Source: Labia minor (taxonomy: Eukaryota > Arthropoda > Insecta > Dermaptera > Spongiphoridae). From it: a stretch of 64,000 bases of DNA. Positions 1-12,500 of the stretch are shown here, piece by piece (the stretch's first letter is position 1; every line of letters begins with the position of its first letter). The position numbers and the translations under genes were made by a program. The notes beneath the pieces are model-generated. The model had not been told where the DNA came from and did no database searches. It saw nothing but the letters and a program-made list of their open reading frames with translations. The stretch is taken from the NCBI GenBank assembly GCA_963082975.1, contig OY720350.1:7149488-7213487 (forward strand). Reading direction: 5' to 3'.

Positions 1-130
1 TACATTTCAACAAAAATATTTCCTCATAACAACAGGTAAAACCTATACGAATCGATTCATTATGAAACGTAGATTCTTTTTCACTACTATTATATAATTT
101 TACGGTGCTTCGTTGATTAAATATTAATTA

Positions 131-400
131 TTGAAGTTTGACAGATTGAAAACATTTGCCGCCATGTTGAACCCCCACCGCCACCCTCCCTCCACCCCTC
201 CTGGCCTGCCTGCCTGCTTCGAGCGCATTCATTTGATTCAGTTCCCATTCCCTTTCCAGTGGAAGACGTTGATCGGCTTTACCACCGAAATCATCCCTCA
301 ATCAAGAATTAATTGTAAATTTATTTATTCCTACTAATTTAAATGAAGTTTAATAAATTTTAGAAAAGATTCAAATTAAAATTGAATTTTATAATTGATA
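131..400. repeat. GC-rich segment, copy A of a diverged duplication
   Basis: A C-rich patch at about 170-300 stands out from the AT-rich surroundings. The part from about 225 onward, including an AT-rich tail, aligns by eye with 31715-31930: both hold CGCATTCA, GATTCAGTTCCC, GAAATCATCCCT and AAGAATTAATTGTAA in the same order. A 68-codon frame covers it, but it resembles no protein I know. It could be a repeat family, a duplicated promoter or a 5' untranslated exon. Confidence 0.5.
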
Positions 401-1600
401 GATTTATTACTTTTTACTGATCTATTAATTATACACGATTGATAAATTTCGCTGCCATGTCGATTGGCGGGCACCTCCAATGCTTTGCTTCTCCGTGACC
501 TTGAAGGGGTTGCTTACCCCCAATAGATGAGATTCAACTACCTTTGATTTTATTTTCAAAATAAAATATTATAATTTCTACTTCGTTAAATGAAATTAAT
601 TATAGTACATATTATACGACGAAATAATAATAAATTAATACGAATTCTTTTAATAAATCGATTTAACCAATTTGCCCTCACGTGAGCTCATGATTTCTTC
701 TGCCTTCCCTCTCCCATGGAAGAATCATGTCCTTTACCCTTGGACGTCGGTCGGTTCTCCGTCTGGCCACAGGTCAACTTATTTAAAATTGTATTCATTT
801 TAAAAATGTATGATTGGGTTTGAATGGTGGTCAAAATGGCCTCCTCCTTAAAGTTACGTTATATCTTTTGTGTTTTAGATAACATTTTTAATAGTGGTAA
901 CAAATGATTAAATAGAAGAAAATTGCAAAAAAAAAAATAATAATAAAAATAATAAAAATTATGGAGACAAGTGAAATTTGTCAAAGTCAAATCTATTAAA
1001 AATTTACTAAATTTTTAAATCTTCTTTTTTTTATTTTCATTTGAATAGAATATATAAAAAACTTTATTATATGAATATGAAAAAAAAAAAATTATATTTG
1101 AAAAATTAAACTCATTTTCTATAAAAGTATAATATTAAATAAATAAATTCTCATCCTTTCATATGATTAGAATTTAAAACTACTTAAAAAAAAACGAAAA
1201 GAAACGGTATTTTTTCTTGAACTATTTTTCTTTATTTCTATTTAAGATGGTGATATTGAAATAAAGCCTGTTGGCCTTGGAATGCATCAACCTTTTTGCA
1301 TTTCATTTGAGAATTAAATGCATTTTTCTTGAATCATAAATTTAATAATAGCTAATCTCTCCATCTTTCTTATTAATCCTCTTGTGAATTGGATAGAAAC
1401 ATAACGATAAATCCAGCAACCGTATATTATTATTTTTTTCTCAGCAAATGTTTAACAGCTATTTTAGGTTATAACATTTTTTTTTATTTTTTTTTATTTT
1501 ATAAGAATTATTCTCTTGGAACAACATTCATCCAACTATTCTATTGGAAAATACTTTGCAATTTATAGGTTTTTAAATATTTTCTTATCTTTTCAATATT
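401..1600. other. AT-rich stretch without a recognisable gene
   Basis: Mostly low-complexity A/T runs. Two short GC-richer islets lie at about 455-540 and 665-780. The second ends in a phrase (GGCCACAGGTCAACTTATTT) that recurs near 30940, so it is repeat-derived. The first could be an upstream exon of the LIM gene, but I see no supported frame. Confidence 0.4.
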
Positions 1601-1605
1601 TACTA

Positions 1606-1689
1606 TCTCGCAAAATTTTCGATGTTGAGATTTTGATGTTTTTACACGTTTTGAAGGTTCCTGAATCATTTTCACTAAGGTTGAAAAAA

Positions 1690-1728
<39 letters not shown>

Positions 1729-2185
1729 ATAGACAAGATTACTCAAAAACGGTTTGAGCTAGAATAATGAAATTTGGTATACGGGAATTATTCAAAATTC
1801 GTAGTTTTCTATTAACTCTTTCGGAAAAGGGTCGGTCATTACCTACCACGTTTTCATTTTTTTTTCCTCTAAAGTGACCGTAAAAATAAAGATATATGTT
1901 TGATAATTTTTCACATGATTAAAAATTGTATAAAACTGCTATATATAGAATTTCAGCTTGATTGAATCGCTGAAAATACCAGAATTCATTTTTTAACACT
2001 GCAAATCTCACGCGCCAACACGTGACGTGGTGCCATCAACAAAGAGCAAAACACGCGCTGATTTAATAAATATAATTTATTAATTTTAATTTATAATGAA
2101 TTAAATTTAATTTAAATATAATATATGTTAATTAATCCAATGCAAATTTGCGAAATTGTCGATTGGAGACACTCCAGCTTATTTA
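1606..2185 (+). repeat. Dispersed repeat family H, copy 1
   Basis: The first of three related copies; the others are at 44283-44890 (inverted) and 51855-52465 (direct). Shared landmarks, in order, are a start TACTATCTCGC, a CT/GT microsatellite (about 1691-1728), a block AAATTTGGTATACGGG, a block AACTGCTATATATAGAAT, a block TCTCACGCGCCAACACGTGA and an AT-rich 3' part. No complete transposase was seen. The class is unknown, and the short inverted TATCTCGC near both ends hints at a DNA element. Confidence 0.75.
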
Positions 2186-3629
2186 AATTCTCTTTTTTCT
2201 CGAATCTTTTGAATTGGCCAGGTTATATAATAAAGTAAGAGGGCTGCCATATTTTGTAGGCACGCGTCAAAGCACAGTTACCCGAACGGGGATTCTGGCT
2301 AATTAACTTGGAAAAGGAACTAAGCAGATGAAGAGATCGACCGACGATAGCAATCTTTTTTTTTTTACCGAGAAGAACAAATGCAATGCATCCTTGAGAG
2401 TACAATAATAAAAAAAAATGTAGTAGTGGTGGAAACGATTTATTTGAATCAGATTAGCATTGCAAATTCTTTCAATTACACAATTAATAATCAATAAAAA
2501 GAATGAACAAAAACAATTTATTTGAAACGAAATGATGGGAGAAATTTATAGAAAAAATGAGAAATCAATATTCAAGGTAATTAAATATTATTTTAAAAAT
2601 AAAAAAAAAAATTATTTTCTATCTAAAAAATTTATAAATTTATAAATTTAAATCTTATTAATTTATTGTTAATATAAAATAAAATTTTAAATTTAATAAA
2701 AAAAAAATATTAAAAAATTATTGTTATGTTTCTATGGAATAAATAACATTTTTTTTTTTTTTGGAAATCTTCCATCTTAATTTATTTGTTTTGTTAAATG
2801 TTTTTCCAATACAATTAAAAAAAAATAAATATAGTAATGTAAATAATTACTAAAGATATTATCTCAATTCATTATTTCTCATCTCAATCTTAATTACAAT
2901 CTCTATCCTATGTTCACTATGAATAGAATTTAATTTAGATAACTTCATGATCATTCCTAAATAATTTTTATTTATTTGTATTATATTATTAACATATTTA
3001 TGTCATATTTATACATATTTCATAAAAAAAAAAATATTTACTTTTAATTCTTATAAAAATAATTTCAAAAAAATTGTTTAAATGTTAAATTAATTAAAGC
3101 GTACAAATAAAATGAGCCAAGATAAAACATATTCAGGTATGCAATATTATTTTAATAGGGAATTTTGAAATTTTAATTTTATTTATCAAAATATTAAGAA
3201 TTGAAATTTATTTATAAAATAAAATTTAAATATCTTGTTTATTAAATTGTTTTTAAATAATAATTTACATCTTATATATATATGAAATTAAATTTTCATT
3301 ACTTTAAGAAAATTCAAATCTTGATTTTGAAAATATACTTAAATTTAAATATAATAAAAATTTAAAAAAAAATACTAGCTAGTTTAACTTATGTAACTTC
3401 AACTTTTAACAATAAGTAGGTTAAAGATACTAATTCCCAAGTTCTTATTCTCGACCTTGTATTCAGAGAACAATGTATTTCACATTTATATAATATAATA
3501 TATTATATATCACTATAAATCTTATTATATATCTGATTATTTGTTAAAACAATTTTTGTTGTTGTTCTTTTATTTATTGTTATTTATTCACCAATAGAAT
3601 TTATTGGAAACTCTTCAAATCTATTAAGA
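2186..3629. other. AT-rich stretch, nothing recognised
   Basis: Short overlapping minus-strand frames near 2223-2494 have no family resemblance and no splice context. The rest is A/T low-complexity sequence. Confidence 0.4.
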
Positions 3630-3898
3630 CAGTGTTTTCCAACCTGTGGGGCGCGCCCTCCCTGGTGGGCGCGAGACTGTTGTAAGGAGGGCGCGAATGT
3701 ATTAGAACCAATTGTTTTTTCTAAAATATATAATAATCTATAATATGTTTTTGCTTAATTGAGTGTGTGTGAGTGTGTAATGTGTATGTGTTATTTTGTA
3801 GCCCAATAAATAAATTAATATATTATGGGAGTATTTATGAAATTAGATTATTACAAAAATTAAGGGGGGCGCCGGTACAGGAAGGTTGGAAACCACTG
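3630..3898. mobile_element. hAT-type MITE with perfect 8-bp target duplication
   Basis: It starts CAGTGTTTTCCAACC and ends GGTTGGAAACCACTG, imperfect terminal inverted repeats. It is flanked on both sides by TATTAAGA (3622-3629 and 3899-3906), a perfect 8-bp target site duplication as hAT elements make. At 269 bp with no coding capacity, it is non-autonomous. A relative lies at 26896-27314. Confidence 0.9.
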
Positions 3899-3906
3899 TA
3901 TTAAGA

Positions 3907-5763
3907 TTTTTATTTTCTTTGGGGCGTTCGTTTATAATTTAATTATTCGAAAACCGTAACAAATTGTGTGTGGGTGTGTTCTTATCTTATTTTATTATAA
4001 ACAAATTAATTCTAATATTCTTCATTAAATAAAATTCAGAAATGTATTCATTCTATAACTTTATTTTATTAAATATTAATTATATCGTTAAACAAAGCTC
4101 TTTTAAATGTTATTTTTACATTTGTCCGCCATCATTGACTTCCCTTTCCACAAACATATATCTAATGTTGATATGACCTTCCCTGTATTTGCTAATAAAC
4201 CTACTGATCAGTAGTTAGTAGTTGTTTTGCTATCAAATGTCGCTGTTAGATTTTCCTATAATGTGTTATTATTTTCTTGTGAATATCTGCCTCTTTTGAT
4301 TTGACATTTTTTCATATGCTGAGAATTTTAATTATCGGTAATCTTCACATTTAATTTATTATTTGTCAATTTTCATCGATTTTTAATACTTATTTTTTCT
4401 TTTTTTTACTTTTACTTATACTTACTATTCATTTGAGAGTTGAAAAAATTATTAAGAATATAATTTCTGCCTAATATTATATTTTAGATTCTCGTGAATA
4501 TTGAAAATTAGGAATACAATTTATGAGTGAAAAATGTTTGGTTTTTAAAACATGGTATAAAAAAATTAAGAAGTGAATTTCATTTTATAACTTTTCGAGT
4601 AAAAAAATATTACAATTTTAATTTTTTTACTGTCATTCATATATGTCTTTTGATTCTTATATTACACTGAATTTTGTAATTGCTGTAATTCTCATATCAA
4701 TATGAAATTGTTTTTCTATGGAAAATATGTAGTTATAATTTTTAAAAAAGTTCGATTAATCCGAAATATTAGTTGATCATTAAATTATAAATATATAAAA
4801 GAAATAAATAATCGGATTAGGAAGAAAAATAATTTATTTCCGGTTTATTAAAATATTTAAAAACATATCTATTTCCTTTTAAGGATATTTATATACCATA
4901 TATTTTGAATACAAGCCAATTACTTATTGATTATTAACTACATTAACAAATATTTTTAATTGAAACCTTGTATTTATTAAATTCATATATGTTCATTTAA
5001 TAAAAACTTTCTAAACATCATTTTTGTATATATATGAATCATTAAACTAACCTTGGAATTTTTTAAATGATACTTTGAATGAATTAAAATTAAAATTGGC
5101 TTGCTTTCAAAAACAGTAACACTATAAATTTTATTTTTCACGTTTCAAAACTAATTTCAATGAAAAATAATAATTGTGAAAATCATACAAAAATATCAGC
5201 TAATAATCTTGAAATGTGATTAAAAAAATTTAATCTGATTTCAAATCTCTTTTTTTTATATTAGATTTAAATTATAATTTCATTAAATAATACATTTTTA
5301 TAAAAATAGATATTTTATTTATTTAATATTATTATATTCTTGATTCTTTTAATATTTTATCTTATTATATGTTTTGATCATTCTTATACTATTTAATTTA
5401 TTTATATATATATTATTTTGGTTTTATATAATGATTATGAAACACTACAAATAAAATAAATAACAAATATTGATTTTGTGTAAAATTAAAAGTTATTTAT
5501 TAATATGACCACTAGATGGAGTTGTTGAAATTCATTGCTTAGTTTACTTAGTAAAAGTTTAGTTTATTTTCTATTGTAATCTAAATATTTTATTAAATAT
5601 TTATTATCGATAGTACTAATTTAATTAACAGATTCATCTTTTTTCAAAAGAATATTGATTTTTTTCTCATGTAAATTTTAAATTTACATTTTCTTAAAAC
5701 TTATATCATGGACTAAAATTTTCATGCCTATTGATATAACTCAGGCCCTCTGTCTACACATTT
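3907..5763. other. AT-rich stretch without a gene
   Basis: Low-complexity A/T sequence. No frame, repeat end or RNA fold was convincing until the U11 candidate at its right edge. Confidence 0.4.
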
Positions 5764-5889
5764 AAAAAGGGCGTTTACCACTTTTTGGTACACAGCTATG
5801 TCTGTGGGGTATGGCAATCAAGACATACCCAACGTATAATTTTTGAATACGAGAGCAGTTAGCTGTCAATATGCACTGACGCTCTCATA
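5764..5889 (+). ncRNA. U11: U11 snRNA (minor spliceosome), candidate
   Basis: U11 recognises the 5' splice site of U12-type introns. The 5' end, AAAAAGGGC, matches the first bases I recall for human U11. By eye it folds like U1/U11. A closing stem GCGTT/AACGT surrounds three hairpins: TACC...GGTA, CACAG...CTGTG, and a perfect 7-bp stem GGGTATG/CATACCC. An Sm-protein site ATAATTTTTGA follows at about 5836-5846. The 3' hairpin is GAGAGC/GCTCTC with an inner GTTAG/CTGAC pairing. About 126 nt compares with about 135 for human U11. The GC-richer transcript stands out from AT-rich flanks. I did not identify the snRNA promoter element. An unusual pseudogene is possible, but the intact fold and Sm site argue against it. 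Confidence 0.8.
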
Positions 5890-6597
5890 GAAAAAAAATT
5901 AATATTAACTTTTATGAATATAACTTTTACTTTATTTTATTTATTAAAAATTAAAAATTAAATTTATTATTAATGTAGTAAAGGGAATTAATTATGTAAT
6001 ATTAAAATATTAAATATTTTTTTTTTTTTTTTTTTTTATACAAAAATTAAAAAATACAAATCTCTACCCTTTTCTTTCTCTCTTGTTTTTTTCACCAAAA
6101 TTTAAAAAATATTGGGCTACTGAACCTTCCATTTGCAAATACAATTATTATATATTTACTTTTAATTTTAATTTCATAAATAAAATCGAGAGAATTATTT
6201 TTAGTTTTTTATTTTTACTAATGTGACTAATGATATTTTATTTTAAAGTTTACTTATTATATTTTTTATATTCATTAATATTTCTCAAAATATATATAGG
6301 TAAATTGTAAAAAAAGGGTTAATTGATAGTTCTATTAGAAATTTGAATTTATGTTTTAAACAAAATTCAATTTTTGAACTCCTGTGGATTGGTTACAAAA
6401 ATATAATTTGTAAATTCAATTAATTACTAAAAATTTTAATTTCCGAAATGACTTTCCACTTGGATGTTATTTTTTTTTCATTTATTTTCTGATAAATTGA
6501 TTGAATGTTAGAAATAGTCGACTCCTTGGGTCAATTTCGAACATCAAAAAAATAAAAATTTCAATATCAAGTGTAATTTTTTTGTTTTCCTGTGCAG
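5890..6597. other. AT-rich stretch leading into a LIM-gene exon
   Basis: A/T-rich sequence with a 17-base T run near 6017. It ends in a pyrimidine tract and TGTGCAG, the acceptor of the first recognised smash exon, so much of it is probably intron if the gene starts farther upstream. Confidence 0.4.
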
Positions 6598-9500
6598 CTC
6601 TTGCAGGATAACATTGAGTACATCCCAACACGGCTTCCAAAGGTGCCTGCTCCGAGGCCTGCTACAAATCCACTGCAGTTCATCAAGGTGGGGCCCTGCG
6701 ATCTGTACAAATCCGCCCAGGAGCAGCTGAAGAAGGTCGAGGCCGTCAAGAAACTTAAACAGGAGGTCCGCGAGGAGCAGGAGGACTGGCAATCGGTCAG
6801 TATCTCTCCCTCTCTCTCTTTATGGCTCCAATTTAATTGGTTCCTCGACAAATTGATACCAACTTTTTTCGAATAATTAAATTTCCACTACTCATCTCAT
6901 AAGTTCATTAATTCTCCAGAATGAGCTCACAATTGTTTCTTTATTTTTATTTACCGTTAACCATTTTGAAAAATTAATTAGTATTTTTTTTATTATTATT
7001 AAAACCATTTCATATTTGAAAGGTGATATTTCATTAAAAAAAAATTATTTAACAGGAAATAGAATAATTTTTATTTATTTAATAAATATAAATATAATTA
7101 TATATATATATATATTAATCTATCTAAGAGCAGCTTAAAATAATATATTTTAATGCCTAATATATATTTCATTATTAACCCCTCAAGCCGAGAATTAAAT
7201 TTTCCTATGCCAGCGCTCCGGTGGGAATTAAATGAACGAAAAATGCACTTTCTTGCACTCGTACCTAAAATAATTAATATCTCATAAACTACTCAACATA
7301 AATTTGTGAAATTTTCAAGAGATGCCAAGGGAAGTGGTTTCTTTGTATACAAAAAAATTTAATCAGCTTAGCTAGAAAAAAACAAAGCTTTTTCTTCTTT
7401 GAAAAAAAAAAACATGTGTTCGAAAAAAAAACAATAAAAAAGTGGAAAAAGAGAAAGTTTAATTATAGTAGTTTTAAAAACTGCAAAAATTTTCAAAATT
7501 GATCGAGAAATAGCAGAGAAATACATATATATATATATAAACGCTGGAAGCCGGCGAGTACGGACTCGGGCTCCCGCCGTTACGATAGATTTTGTCTCGC
7601 GAGTACGTACTCGGGTTCCCGGCCTGGGGGTTAATATTAGTTAATACTTTAAAAAAAAATAATTTTATTTTAGTTATTTTATTATACAGAAGTATAAAAA
7701 TACTTACAAGTGATAAAAATACAAAAAATTTTAAATCTTTAATTTTTTTTTTTTAAGAATTAAATTTCATAAATATTTAAATTTCCATTTAGAAATCTCA
7801 ATTAGTTCAAAAAGAAAAAAACAAAAAACAATAAACACTTTCATGATATTGTAAAAAAATAGGTGAAAATATTTTTCTTTGATAAAGAAAATAGTAAGTA
7901 TATAATATTTCAAATACAAATACAAATACTCGCTTTAAGTATTTAGTATTTGTAAATTGCCTATAATTATTTTCTATTTTATCTTCTATTATTAAGCTTT
8001 AAATAATTCCTTAGATTTCATCAGCATAATAAATAAACATTTATTTTAATTGATTTTTTAATGTATTTAAATATGTATGTATATATGCATACAGCTCCTA
8101 GTCCTATTTCTTAACAATAACATCAATACAATTCCGTGAGCTCAATAGAATTTTTGTTAATATCTCCCATAAGTCCTCTTAACTATAGTAATATAGTTTG
8201 TCGTTTATTCAGTTCATTGTGGGTTATCCAAAGACTATCTCATTGTCCAAGAATACAATCAAAGATTGCATTTTAATAAAAATAATTTCTTAATTATAAA
8301 AATAGAAATAGTCACTCCTAAAGAATTTTTACTAATTAAAATAATCACTTTGAAGTGAAGAAATCGTTAGAGAAGTTCTCTCTCCTTCGAAACTCTTGGG
8401 CTTACACCATCATGCATAATATTGCAGAAAAATGAGCTGTGGCCAGGCACAGAACCGACCGACGATTTGAAATCAATTATATATAATTTATAATATATAT
8501 ATTATATATATATAAAGTATAAAAAAAAATATTTTTAAAACTTAAATTAAAGTTACTAAATTATATTATCTTGGTTTTTATTTTTAGTTTAATTACTCAA
8601 TTATTAATTACTACTTTATTTTAAGTGAAATATTTTGGGACAATGAATATAAAATTAATACTTTGTAAACTACCACTTCTGTGTATACACCAAAAGTTAA
8701 TGAATTCATGTTACTGATCCATTAAGTGAGTGATTCTCAACCTTTTTTTTTTACCGCGGCACACTTTTAACGGTTTAAAAACATGGCGGCACACAAAGAA
8801 AAAGATAAGTGTAAAAGTTCACCATATTGAAAAAAAAGTGGTCCCAAAAACGGTTTACTTTTTTTTTTTAGAACTAAATTGAAAAAATTTAGAAAAAAAA
8901 AAGTTTAAGAGCCTCGTAATCTCGCGGCACACTAAAAGTGCCGCAGCACAGTGGTTGAGAATCACTGCATTAAGTAAATAAACCAAATTTTATCAAAATT
9001 TTGTAAAAATCTCCACATGTAAAATTTGACGTGAAAACAATACCTTCCTTCCTATCGACAGTCGGTAAAAATACATAAACAATTATAATTCTGCAAATGA
9101 ATTTACAGATATTAATTAATTAATTATTATTTTATAACAAAAAATCAGTAACTTTATAATTTTAAAATCAGCAAATTATTAATATCAATTTTTCTTAATT
9201 AAACAAACGCAAAATTGTAATTGAGAATGTGTTAGTGAATTTTTTTATGTTATAAATTTATTTATAATGAAAATAAATTTATTGAATTTTATTTGCTGAC
9301 GATTTCAACAGAAATTAATGTATAATTATTTTCTCATATTTTTTATTTGTTTTTTTTTTTTAAAGAATTTGGATAATTGGAAGAGTAGTCGTAGGAAACG
9401 CCAGGAGCATATAATTGAAAGGGTAGTTGAGGTGAAACGATTCGAAGATGAAAGTGTAGAGCGAAACCAACCCCGTCGACGCAATAAAACATTCGGCGAG

Positions 9501-12500
9501 ATGATGGAAGAACGGCGAGGCGGCGGAGGACATGTTCACGTGGTTTATAGCCAGGACGATGACGGCAATGACTTGAGTGACCTAGGACTGGGGAGTGACT
9601 CCCAGTGCAGTACCCCAAGTACGCCGACTCCACCGAAAATAAATAATAGCCATCAAGAAATAAAACCAAATGAGGTTAGTAGAGAACTACTAAAAAATTT
9701 CTTTTAAATTAATTTAAAAAAAAAAAATCGTTATACAGTGAATTCTCGATGTAAGCAACCCATGATATTAGCAACTCTCGTTATAAGCACCACTTGATAT
9801 AAGCAATTTAGGAAGTATTTATTCAATAAAAGCAACTGTCATAAATGTCAATTCTAACCTCACTTCTTTTAAGTGCACCCTAAAAAAATAGTTTAAATAT
9901 AATAATAATATAATAGTTAATAGTTAATAGTTTAACTATTTATTCAATAAATAAGGCGTTAATTGAAAAATTTAATGTAATTTAATTTAATTGTTCTTTT
10001 CGTGTAATTTCTTTCTCCAAGTTATATAATGAATAAAAGTTTATTACTGAATTTGGATCACAACTCGTTCTTTAATTGTAAACTTATAATTATTGCTTTG
10101 ATTTTTCTATATTTTCGATATTTCAATTGTAATTTCTTTTTTTTACACTTAATAATTGAGAAATTACAAGGTAAATATGAATTTAGTCTATATATACGAT
10201 ATAAGCAACTTTTTGGAATAAATGATTTCAGAAGTGTTGCTTATATCGAGAATTAGGTGTAACTTAATTTATATTATCAATTATATTTAATATAAATTTT
10301 AAATATCTTAGATTTAATTTTAAAAAAAATTAAATTTAATTTCTTTGAAAATATTATTTTATTCACATCAAATAAGATGACCAAAGATTTTAATAAAAAT
10401 ATTTTATTTTTTTTGTTATCTTTTAATATATTTGAGAGGATATAATTATTAAAATTACCTGAAAAAGTTTGTTTTTCTACCAATGACCATCCATTTGTGT
10501 TAATACGGCCTTTTAAAGAGAAATTTTCTTCTTCAAGTAAATAATGCACCGTTGACTTAAATCACTTGGGAAAAGTCTGTAATGACTAGTAAAAAAGTGA
10601 AATAATGACCAATATCATCAATGTTCATTTTTTTCTTTATTATCATTAAATATTTTTTTTCTATTATAAAAAAAATACAAAATATTTAAATGTTTAAATT
10701 TTTTTTCTTTTTTAATATAAATATAATTCTTAAGAAATATAGAAATTTTATATTTAATTAACATTAACTAAAATATTTTTTTTTTGTATTTTCACATTTA
10801 TAATTTCTTATTTGTATTTTAAAATAATTATTTTATAAAATAAGACCAATCACACTTTAATGTAACTTTTTTAAAAAACCTTCATTTTTTTCTTTTTAGG
10901 GAACTATTGAAGAAAACCAGAATAATTTTTGTATAGAGGGCACAAATGGTAATTCAAATGGACACGGTGAAAATAATGGGCATAGCACGCCAAACATCTC
11001 CCCAGAACCTGATGAAGAATACACGTATGAAAGAGCGATTCAAAGTTATGTGAATTTTGCAGAGAATCAAGTGAAAAAACTCTCTAAAAGTGCAAAGCAA
11101 CCTCCAGTTCCTCCTGCGAAACCTAAGAGAGACTCTTTCATTAATGAATTGAATGGCAATTCCGAATCGGATTTGAATAAAAAGAATTCATCCGTAGTAT
11201 CTCTTGTTCCAAAAGGAGATATACTTAAAAGACGAGAGATCTTCGAAAAAGCAGCAGAAATGGGATCTCTTGCTAGCATCGGAGAAACAGGAAATGAGAT
11301 TGAAGATAATAAGTAACTATAATAATATTAATTAATATCAACAAGAGAGTGAATGAGAATTATCTTAATTAATTTTTTTTTCTTTTTTTTTTAAGTGGTT
11401 ATCGACAAGAGCGACGTCTTTCAGAACTCACCAATACAAAAAGTATCAAAGAACGACTTTGGAATTTAACTGATAATTCGAAAGTTGTAGAAGGGAATTC
11501 ACTTACATCACCGACTACATCAGTGAAGGTGGAAGTGACAGCTTCTGTTAAAGATCGCTTAACCAATTTGCAACGCCATGTTCAAGGGCAGAATGTAGAA
11601 AATTCACCAACAAATTCAAATCCTAAATTGGATATTACCCAATCCGTCCGAGAACGTTTAAATAATCTTGAACGGAATGCTCACCAAGAACCTGGACGTC
11701 AAGTAAGTTTTATTGATATTTCTACAGTGTTAGTTCAAATGTAATTACAATGATATAATATAAACTGCTGGAATGTTTTTGTTATTATTTTCCAATCGAT
11801 TTCAAATTCTTATTTCAAAACTTTAGAATATCATGCGTAATTTTTATTGTTTTCTTTATTTCTATTATTAGAGTAAAAATATATTTGTTAATATCAAACA
11901 AAATTTTTTTTATTTTAGGTAACACCCGATCGAGATCCAGCGTTTTTAGCAAAACTTGCTAATTTTATGAAAGATGATGAACGTGCTTCCAGTCCTGAAG
12001 AGGCAATTTATGCAACTAAAAGAACACAATTGCACCGATCAATGGATTCTTTGGGCAGTAGCCCACTTCCTGCTGATACACCTAATTCCGCTTTTGAAAG
12101 AGTACAAAGTCTCGAAGATCTTTTAGATTGTCGTTCAAGTTTACCTTCTTCCGATAGGGAAGATTCAGGAATTCACACTGCAGACGTGTCTTGTGCGGTA
12201 AGCCAAGCTGATGAAGAATCCGGAGGCGATCCTCTCGATCTTGCGACTGATCTAGGCCCCCATAAGCGTCAGGGAAGTGAACTAAGTGAACAACTTTCTC
12301 CTCTTCCACCAATCGAAGAAACGCCTATAGAACCGACAGACTTCAGGGTACCCAGCAATCCGGTAAGTTTATCTACTTGCCTATTATTAATTCTAATCCT
12401 ACTCATTTTAATTATCATTTAATTTATTTTAATTTATCTTTATATGATTTACAAAAATAAAAGAAATAAATAAAAAAAATATTAAATAAATGAAATAGAT

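Noticed and set aside
5764-5889. U1, U12 or U4atac as the identity of this RNA
   Set aside because: The 5' end does not match ATACTTACCTG (U1) or the starts of U12 or U4atac; AAAAAGGGC fits U11.
9343-9669. Minus-strand 108-codon frame
   Set aside because: It is antisense to smash exon 2, whose product is a clear family match with good splice sites.
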